A DNA stretch of 11,437 bases from Isotricha intestinalis (lineage: Eukaryota > Ciliophora > Litostomatea > Vestibuliferida > Isotrichidae): positions 1 to 11,437 of the forward strand of contig JAJJLU010004585.1 in assembly GCA_023807065.1 (NCBI GenBank). Direction: 5' to 3'. Each line of letters opens with the position of its first letter. Position 1 is the stretch's first letter. Both the position numbers and the translations under genes were made by a program. Of this stretch, positions 8,101 through 11,437 are shown piece after piece. The notes beneath the pieces are model-generated. The model saw nothing but the letters and a program-made list of their open reading frames with translations. It had not been told where the DNA came from and did not search any database.

Positions 8101-8801
8101 TCATAGGAATTCAAGTAATTATTATATCTAAATTTGTTCCAACAATCCAAGATATATTATATGCTTTTTATAGTAGAGCAGATCAATTAATGTCTATGAT
8201 ATTCTTCTTAGCTATTTTAATGCATGCTTTTGCAACTTATGATTATAATTTCCTAAAAGAAGAGTTTGCATTAACTCAAGAAGATGGAACAGTCCTTCAT
8301 GCATGTTCTACATTATTAGAATGTTATATAACTTTATTTAATAATGGTGTAAGAAGTGGAGGTGGAATAGCAGATATTTTACCAGAAAGAGAATTTCATA
8401 CTTTCTTATATTTTGAAAGATATATTCATGATATGATATTTTTTGTTGCTGTTATTTTAATGTTAATGAATATGATTAATGGTGTTATTGTTTCAGCTTT
8501 TGGTCAAATAAGAGAAGAGACAACTACTCTTGAAGATGATGTTAAAAATGTTTGCTTTATTTGTGGTGCTAGAAGAGATGATTTGGAAGAAGAAAAAATA
8601 GATTATGAAGAACATATTAGGAAACATAATTTGAAAACTTATGTTAGATATTTAATTAGTTTACTTTTAACTGAACAAAGTGATATGAATGAAGATCAGT
8701 ATTATGTTAGTAATTGTTTGCAAAGTGATAATGTAGATTTCTTCCCTAAACATGTTTCTAATGATGAAGATAATGAAGATGAAGATGATGAAGAAGATTA
8801 A
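2172..8801 (+). CDS. IP3R/RyR-superfamily calcium-release channel with N-terminal tandem UBR-box-like zinc fingers
   Basis: This encodes a 2,209-residue predicted ER or endomembrane Ca2+-release channel subunit, tetrameric in known relatives. The ATG is the first after an in-frame TAA six bases upstream, and the frame ends in TAA. Seen in order: a Cys/His cluster at residues 34-91 resembling a UBR box; a second, weaker copy at 103-164; then a long alpha-helical region to about 1850. That region includes RFFQILCEGNN at 1330-1340, typical of the RIH-associated domain. Six hydrophobic segments lie between about 1863 and 2116, with the filter motif GVRSGGGIAD ending at 2068 and an S6 ending in SAFGQIRE. 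Next come the family's CFICG...EEHIRKHN zinc-finger linker (C2128, C2131, H2148, H2152), a DFFP motif, and an acidic tail at 2198-2209. Length matches IP3Rs (about 2,700) better than RyRs (about 5,000), but the IP3-binding beta-trefoil, MIR and SPRY domains are not visible. Pore details (GVR.GGGI, AFG.IR, DFFP) lean towards RyR. Only one Trp is present (1946). Channel identity is very secure; the gating ligand is unknown. Confidence 0.93.
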   Translation: MEDEENKSTEEKAIDKYGFNSLKPEKELLKHQECSQSKGNLYEGAFYLCSQVEEKDFIICAHCAKNCHKGHKHKKVPKTDNLKCKCAANGHEFKLKLNKKNECFYQTFFNYAPNFGYFYLGKPENKKTYCAVCANFCRVETPMERNMKTQVKIEEDKKCICPLHKTESAIDLKNDFMEHRRFSTQLKNFSYNLFFKSQIINELTKETLINALKDCQTKRQSYPLAPKDFLENQDTEAVVELFYIFSMYFRNKYFYLLEDIFDEAQIEECFNIIKFSTVEGMDNFFQRNKNQIYLANMLFSIDVRHYHIKNGNKYNILTIQNMNVEQRKKFIHDFRVNSTIRGRHEKIIQGMLKCYEKLINEYFSNKEVMTKIRTVVLPLMLKAFKYVIKYNMISEENAERFFMILNETIQINNEFKGNMEFDDDMLEQNNIKKVSILQNTYEPLPFDYVEKIEVIEPIEKENENKGRENDRPKRQDSFVFERLTYSLIMKSIFYYLLYQNDKMVLEHLDNESKDFEFVINSESKIFQIIQSSFYTTLGQYDSFIERLTIEEKENFHNVTNCVLKLMCAKHNNFYVKSLRNLKLISDEKVKLDETMLKDVKSKINRLHAYSRYFFIYRMDFQTHAIEGNKLFKDLENYFRSEIQYIELDKKYEMFLREKSDNEMKKLKEIQEVLGQTQLITVLDEYISINGSGGALYLLNATSMDEIIPDGHRRKFILKLLYLYMIYEPQNATLVMNLSARSLCSFFIFIYNDFFDFLERLMEVMFSTEYYYANYNFFMKIAKEIKRIMFSYYIGNDFAAVYTRYIQLYHQLLIKIKDNNTQVIEFVPLFQDIVKLETNNEENNAPALMIKDFLEHPNQQQSVNKTDKNYVENLFISYIDFMGTLYSTEISKYMSDIRISDNITYNNIIDIYISKIQEGNYEFNPKLLYPILKYYIEISLPFRLNLVCSIDILRDLLSDLNLPSEQENTNNILKLNENKYVEYINKYVDIIKIRRMNAVINPISIREISQEIDKQIKKFYEVIKFVDNIFMQFEDILNYYIHHKNQFSSILSLKVILYKFFDNICVRTSYYLMKVLEIYSPYLQGEKFENIFKFIFHFVQITLLFYDKIDSFYCRERSHEEFSKTVDLKKYERLTIYTSLTKEEYLNLKDLFIKMQDLKYYAVMKYMEIYNNVLRIITKPQDEEEKKEEENKHFKYIDSLIEKYKEVLQEDNKFTNFENSNNLTAPIDTKFFRLFKNDFVSSFDLAKIKHLTFFISIMEGITDVAYSKDQAEKDKFSSALQRIANDTDANNLIMVMTFSCVNEVLTNFILRTEKQCSKKSFHCYINQKITRFFQILCEGNNLAMKKYLFEFIGSVTEPPLFSNFKYQHIAIIEHISSDEVRQIHEDLSRKDAFNKGKKINLNVLNKDKEKDKDNKSDNESSYSKSAIGKKRTSIANTIESFDEQSQINSRLLSFFNIISNNMKLLLLIFNKEIIKILPPLFKNNKEKIYKGCIEMFGGYKDLMIEMIQGHRFYEDIFSKSEMKELQGEGSSFYHLCSSISVYNKDDSLAYDPFTEGIKLDFLQIIQNIVCQDYLFDLNKPNFLFEYMDTNRMQILVGLYMVHVYFHFVEDKILDSAKSEKLDKLNLTKNSLDELVKKYRRKAEMKNDSYLKMAYQLFLILTTLKERYQLSELNDFFALKNQNFKEEEETKNNLIENDINNNSKNGTRENEVLSTRMSGINLSQRIRRGETQYGSQINLLEKMDLNEEKEIRISPEDYREEILLGIKFLSQILKKVEIFRKIPLVDGGFEEKTYSVYFQEIPETSLIDNTSIERLNQSADRTNRITKLRSILNMLPDYLHEIDYKFKNYQDTKYEFLFDFDFNYADIFNCLVCLFLNIMFIYCLNTPNIQFYRNLINILETSLVGINICFISLFVFTKYPLYKSLLSVKLSKELENKDLMYYFRVYIWDSLLYNKETSLINLVIFAGILVIMSQYDALFIGIQVIIISKFVPTIQDILYAFYSRADQLMSMIFFLAILMHAFATYDYNFLKEEFALTQEDGTVLHACSTLLECYITLFNNGVRSGGGIADILPEREFHTFLYFERYIHDMIFFVAVILMLMNMINGVIVSAFGQIREETTTLEDDVKNVCFICGARRDDLEEEKIDYEEHIRKHNLKTYVRYLISLLLTEQSDMNEDQYYVSNCLQSDNVDFFPKHVSNDEDNEDEDDEED
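2271..2663 (+). other. Encoded tandem UBR-box-like zinc-binding units (channel residues 34-164)
   Basis: The first unit has C34, C49, C60, C63, C67, H68, H71, H73, C84, C86 and H91. Its core CAHCAKNCHKGHKH followed by CKC resembles the UBR4-type UBR box, where a CxxCAxxCH.xH core is followed by CDCG. The second unit repeats the layout. FYL precedes both at similar distance, then CAVCANFC (C130, C133, C137) and CICPLH (C159, C161, H164), with C103 upstream. The second copy lacks the CHxxH histidines, so it may bind fewer metals or be structural only. UBR boxes in ubiquitin ligases recognise N-terminal basic residues of substrates. Whether this one does is untested; the Asp/Glu ligand-pocket residues cannot be placed with confidence by eye. 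Confidence 0.65.
7758..8519 (+). other. Encoded ion-channel pore domain (channel residues about 1863-2116)
   Basis: Hydrophobic segments lie at about 1865-1882 (S1), 1897-1915 (S2), 1955-1971 (S3), 1974-1990 (S4 region), 2006-2022 (S5) and 2086-2108 (S6). A pore helix at about 2045-2056 precedes the filter at 2063-2068. The filter reads GGGIAD, where RyRs have GGGIGD and IP3Rs GGGVGD, so the glycine before the conserved Asp is Ala. The segment after the filter (YFERYIHDMIFF) aligns with the post-filter, pre-S6 segment of both families, and the S6 exit (NGVIVSAFGQIREE) with the cytosolic gate region. Confidence 0.9.
8553..8627 (+). other. Encoded C-terminal CxxC...HxxxH zinc-finger linker (channel residues 2128-2152)
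   Basis: CFICG at 2128-2132 and EEHIRKHN around 2148-2153 match the linker-domain zinc finger found right after S6 in all IP3Rs and RyRs, which couples the cytosolic domains to the gate. The two His are three residues apart (HIRKH) rather than the four typical of animal receptors (for example HIKEEH in IP3R), a one-residue deletion. All four presumed metal ligands are kept. Confidence 0.88.
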
Positions 8802-9101
8802 GGTTTTTAAATTAAATAATTTTAAACAATTTTTATTCTTATTTATGATTATTTTTTTAAGGATTGTTTAAATTTGTTTAAAATAAATATTTGTTGATTT
8901 TTCATATTAAAAATTAGATTAAAATTAATTAATTTAATCAGTTATTTATCGAAGATATAATATTTTATTTTTATTTTTTTTAAATAGAGGTTTAAATAAT
9001 ATTTATTTATTTGGGAGTTAATAGGACTTTTTTAAATCTTTTTAATTTCTAAATTTAGTAATTAATTTAAAATAAATTATTCTCTCAAATTTTATATAAA
9101 C
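8802..9101. other. Intergenic spacer between channel gene and RFT1
   Basis: This 300 bp AT-rich spacer holds the 3' flank of the channel gene and the leader of the RFT1 gene. Several AATAAA-like strings occur, but they are expected by chance at this composition, so no polyadenylation site is called. The only structured element seen is a 10-bp perfect inverted repeat, listed separately. No small ORF or RNA gene is supported. Confidence 0.5.
8821..8872. repeat. Perfect 10-bp inverted repeat in the channel gene's 3' flank
   Basis: TTTAAACAAT at 8821-8830 is the exact reverse complement of ATTGTTTAAA at 8863-8872, separated by 32 bases and starting 20 bases after the stop codon. An RNA copy could form a weak A/U-rich stem-loop that might mark 3' end formation. 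In DNA this AT-rich such a pair can arise by chance, so functional confidence is low. Confidence 0.25.
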
Positions 9102-10727
9102 ATGTCAACAACAGAAAAAGATAAACAAACAAAAATAGAAAACATTGATGATCTCTTTTCAAAAACAATAAAAAATACTTCCAACACTTTTGTTTTATCA
9201 ATAATAACAAAAGTAGTAAATCTATCTTGTAATATAATAATCATGAGAAATATTACAAAATATTCTTTTGGAATAGTTAAAATATATTTTGAATTTGCTT
9301 TCCAATTAATGTGTTCTTTCCCAAGAGAAGTAATAAGAAAAACAGCACAAAAATTTATTCCAGATAGTGACAAAGAAAAAGAAAAGAAAAAATATGATAT
9401 AATTTTAACATTATATTCTTTAGTTATATTAGGAATGGGAACATTTGCATTTTTTCTTTTTTTTGCTTTTTTATATTTTGGAGGAGAAAAATTATCAAAG
9501 AATAAAACTCAATTATTAATATATATAATAAGTGGATTTTTTGAATTAGGCGCTGAACCAATTATAATATATATGAATTTAAATTTAGAAAATAAACAGC
9601 TTGCAATTACTATTGGAAATTTTGGGAGAGTAATTTCTAATATGTTATTAGCAGCTGGATTAAATCTAGATATGTGGTCCTTTACTTTAAGTAGGGTTAT
9701 TGGTTCAGGATTATATTCTTGTTATTTATATTCTTTAGGAATTTTTAAATATAAAATTAATTTATCAAAATTATTTTTACCAAATTTAAAACAATTATTA
9801 TTTAGTGAAAAAATTGACGGTATTGAACTTGCCCCTGCAAAAGAAATTTTATTTTCTTTTGTTAAATTAACTTCTTTAAAAATGATTTTAACTCATTGTG
9901 AAAAAACAATATTAAGTTTTGTTTTACATCAAAGTGATGAAGAAAAAGCAGAATATTCTTTTGTAATTGAAAATTTTTCTTTCTTTACAAGATTTCTTTT
10001 GGAACCTATTAATGACACTTTTTATAATTTAATAAATAAAGTAAAAAATTATAAAACAAAAAAAGAAGGTGATAACAAAAATTTATTATTATCAATATTA
10101 AAAATTTTTATTAAAATTTTATTAATTTTTGGAACAATATTAATAGGTTATTATTTTATTGGAGGGAGAGAATTTGTAGAATATGTTTATTCAAAAAAAT
10201 GGTCAACAAACTCAACAACTAAAATTGGTAGGTTCCAAGCAATTTACATAGCATTATTTTCTATAAATGGAATAGTAGAAGCTTTTGCTAATGCCACAAA
10301 TAATATTAATCAAATGAATCAATATAATTTTTTAATGATAATTAATTCTATTTGTCTTGTTTTATTTATGGCAGTTTTGTCTAGAATAGATATTTCTGGA
10401 TTGATTATTGCAAATTCTTTAAGTATGATTATTAGGACTTTTGGAAATTTATATATTATTTTCAATGGAGATAATAAAGAAAATAAATCAGTAAATATTA
10501 TTAATATTCCTTATTTTTTAAATGAATTATTTTTGACTTTTCAGAGTATCATCACTACAATTATTTGTCTTACTTTATCTTATTTTGTAAGAGGGTATTT
10601 TAATTATGAAAAATTAAGTTTTTCTTTATTATGTTATGGTATTTTAGGCGTTATTAATGTTATTTCTATTTATCTCTTTGAAAAAGGTAAATTTAAAATT
10701 GAATATTCAAAAATTAAAAATGAGTAA
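9102..10727 (+). CDS. RFT1: RFT1-family ER membrane protein (Man5GlcNAc2-PP-dolichol translocation step)
   Basis: This encodes 541 residues, the same length as human RFT1, and a polytopic protein with about a dozen hydrophobic segments in the MATE/MurJ-like fold. RFT1 is required for the step at which Man5GlcNAc2-PP-dolichol crosses the ER membrane before lumenal completion of the N-glycan precursor; whether it is itself the flippase is disputed. Family signatures seen are SFPREVIRK at 72-80 (the SRE...R element), ELGAEPIIIY at 148-157 (EL..EP), CEKTILSF at 266-273, FLLEPINDTFYNL at 298-310, and AIYIALFSINGIVEAFANAT at 380-399. The Lys/Glu-rich loop at 90-97 and the Asn/Lys-rich loop at 456-463 are low complexity. 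The ATG is the first after an in-frame TAA at 9063-9065. The gene lies 300 bp after the channel gene on the same strand with its own leader, so it is probably separately transcribed. The sequence is divergent outside the motifs, as expected for a protist. Confidence 0.88.
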   Translation: MSTTEKDKQTKIENIDDLFSKTIKNTSNTFVLSIITKVVNLSCNIIIMRNITKYSFGIVKIYFEFAFQLMCSFPREVIRKTAQKFIPDSDKEKEKKKYDIILTLYSLVILGMGTFAFFLFFAFLYFGGEKLSKNKTQLLIYIISGFFELGAEPIIIYMNLNLENKQLAITIGNFGRVISNMLLAAGLNLDMWSFTLSRVIGSGLYSCYLYSLGIFKYKINLSKLFLPNLKQLLFSEKIDGIELAPAKEILFSFVKLTSLKMILTHCEKTILSFVLHQSDEEKAEYSFVIENFSFFTRFLLEPINDTFYNLINKVKNYKTKKEGDNKNLLLSILKIFIKILLIFGTILIGYYFIGGREFVEYVYSKKWSTNSTTKIGRFQAIYIALFSINGIVEAFANATNNINQMNQYNFLMIINSICLVLFMAVLSRIDISGLIIANSLSMIIRTFGNLYIIFNGDNKENKSVNIINIPYFLNELFLTFQSIITTIICLTLSYFVRGYFNYEKLSFSLLCYGILGVINVISIYLFEKGKFKIEYSKIKNE

Positions 10728-10873
10728 AACAAAAAAACATTTATTGATTATTTTTAAATAAATTTTTTTATTTTTTTTTTAATCATATAATTGTATAAAT
10801 GAGTCATGAATTATAATGCATCGTTTGAATGATAATATATTTTATATATATTTTTTTAGAATAAAATAAATAA
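10728..10873. other. Short spacer / leader between RFT1 and the UBTD-like gene
   Basis: This 146 bp AT-rich spacer contains a long T run around 10760-10780 and an alternating TA stretch followed by T's near 10840-10857. A TAA directly abuts the next gene's ATG (TAAATG), so no upstream extension of that protein is possible. No further element is supported. Confidence 0.4.
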
Positions 10874-11437
10874 ATGGGATGTGTATGTAATCCAATACAA
10901 ATGAAGAATTCAGAAATTAAAGTTAATCTAAATGAAAACAATACTTCATTAAATAATAAAAATATAAATCAATCTACTTTCAGTATACCTTCATGTAAAG
11001 AGGAATTAAAAACAAGAATTTTTTCAGAAAAAAACTTAAAAACTCAAAACAAAAATAATTTAAATATTTCTATAGAAAAAAAATTAAAAAATATAAACGA
11101 TCCAAACTTTAATTATCCGGAAGTAGAAGAAGAAGTTGGAGAAGGATTAAAAAAAATGCATGGTTATATTAGTAGAAAGAGTTTATTTGAATTGGAAGAT
11201 GTAAGAAATCAATTTTGGAATTCGGCAAAAGAAGGAGATCAAAAAATTTGGGAAGAATTACGGAAAATATGTGAAGATGAGACAATAACGAATGAACAAA
11301 TAATAGAAAAATTAGAAGATTTAAAACTAACTCCTTTATATAATTGTTTAAATGTTTGTGTTGATGAGAAAGGAAATATTTATGAAATTCCAAATTATTG
11401 TATTCAAAATCCTTATGAATATAATTTAAGAATTAAT
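10874..11437 (+). CDS. UBTD1/2-like (DC-UbP family) ubiquitin-domain protein, 3'-truncated by the window end
   Basis: The frame is open for 188 codons to the window end, with an in-frame TAA immediately before the ATG. The N-terminus MGCVCN is a strong N-myristoylation plus palmitoylation signal (Gly2, Cys3, Cys5), implying membrane attachment. Residues 15-75 are Asn/Lys-rich and probably disordered. From about 104 the sequence matches the conserved N-terminal domain of UBTD1/UBTD2 (DC-UbP): FELEDVRNQFWNSAKEGDQ, KIWEELRKICED, and then VDEKGNIYEIPNYCIQNPYEYN. The last block parallels the family's YDE.GN.Y.LP.YCL..P.N block. Human UBTD2 also begins with an MGxC-type N-terminus. In the family a C-terminal ubiquitin-like domain follows, and here it would lie beyond the window. 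Human members interact with ubiquitination and deubiquitination enzymes. Family assignment rests on the domain pattern by eye and is fairly firm; the role in this organism is unknown. Confidence 0.75.
   Translation, partial: MGCVCNPIQMKNSEIKVNLNENNTSLNNKNINQSTFSIPSCKEELKTRIFSEKNLKTQNKNNLNISIEKKLKNINDPNFNYPEVEEEVGEGLKKMHGYISRKSLFELEDVRNQFWNSAKEGDQKIWEELRKICEDETITNEQIIEKLEDLKLTPLYNCLNVCVDEKGNIYEIPNYCIQNPYEYNLRIN

Noticed and set aside
9092..9373. Minus-strand open frame of 93 codons over the start of RFT1
   Set aside because: It is antisense to conserved RFT1 sequence. Its hydrophobic character reflects the complement of the coding strand, and no independent signal supports it.
2172..10727. 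Introns within the channel or RFT1 genes
   Set aside because: Both frames run uninterrupted from start to stop with conserved motifs in order, and nothing needs to be removed. Very short in-frame introns cannot be excluded, but there is no sign of them.
11169..11393. Minus-strand open frame of 74 codons over the UBTD-like gene
   Set aside because: The plus strand encodes the conserved UBTD domain here with matching motifs; the minus frame is its shadow.
1..11437. Ciliate-type genetic code with UAA/UAG read as Gln
   Set aside because: The three intact genes use CAA for Gln and contain no internal UAA, UAG or UGA over about 2,900 codons, and the two complete ones end in UAA. Codes with reassigned UAA would show it as a frequent sense codon.

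Overview
The window looks like nuclear DNA from a very AT-rich eukaryotic protist. Coding regions are A/T-rich, with Arg almost always AGA, Leu mostly TTA and Gln as CAA, and the spacers are close to pure A/T. The three intact genes read through about 2,900 codons in the standard genetic code with no internal stop, and none needs an intron. Ribosome-binding sites and operon-like overlaps are absent, and each start is preceded by an A-rich leader. The protein families (intracellular Ca2+-release channel, RFT1, UBTD-type ubiquitin-domain protein) are all eukaryotic. I cannot name the organism. An AT-rich protist with the standard code (for example a litostome/rumen ciliate or an anaeramoeba-like metamonad) fits better than a typical ciliate that reads UAA as Gln, but this is a guess.

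Layout. Positions 1-1258 are extremely AT-rich with no gene I can support. Positions 1259-2052 (minus strand) hold a decayed or heavily interrupted coding region whose reading frame is broken by UAA codons and a frameshift. It lies head-to-head with the main gene across an A-tract-rich spacer of about 120 bp. Positions 2172-8801 (plus) encode a 2,209-residue channel of the IP3-receptor/ryanodine-receptor superfamily. Positions 9102-10727 (plus) encode an RFT1 homologue of 541 residues. Positions 10874 to the window end (plus) encode the N-terminal 188 residues of a UBTD1/2-like protein with an N-terminal lipidation signal.

The main point of interest is the large channel. Its C-terminal third is a clear calcium-release-channel pore: six hydrophobic segments, a GGGIAD filter, an S6 helix, and the family's CxxC...H...H zinc-finger linker. 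Its N-terminus is not the usual IP3-binding beta-trefoil/MIR module. Instead it carries two consecutive Cys/His-rich units that resemble UBR boxes, the zinc-binding N-degron readers of UBR-family ubiquitin ligases. I do not know of a described channel with this architecture.

How the genes relate. The channel and RFT1 are both expected in the ER membrane (Ca2+ release and dolichol-linked oligosaccharide assembly). The UBTD-like protein is expected to be membrane-tethered and ubiquitin-related. They lie in the same direction with separate leaders, so I read them as independent transcription units. The ubiquitin theme shared by the UBR-like channel and the UBTD neighbour is suggestive but may be coincidence.
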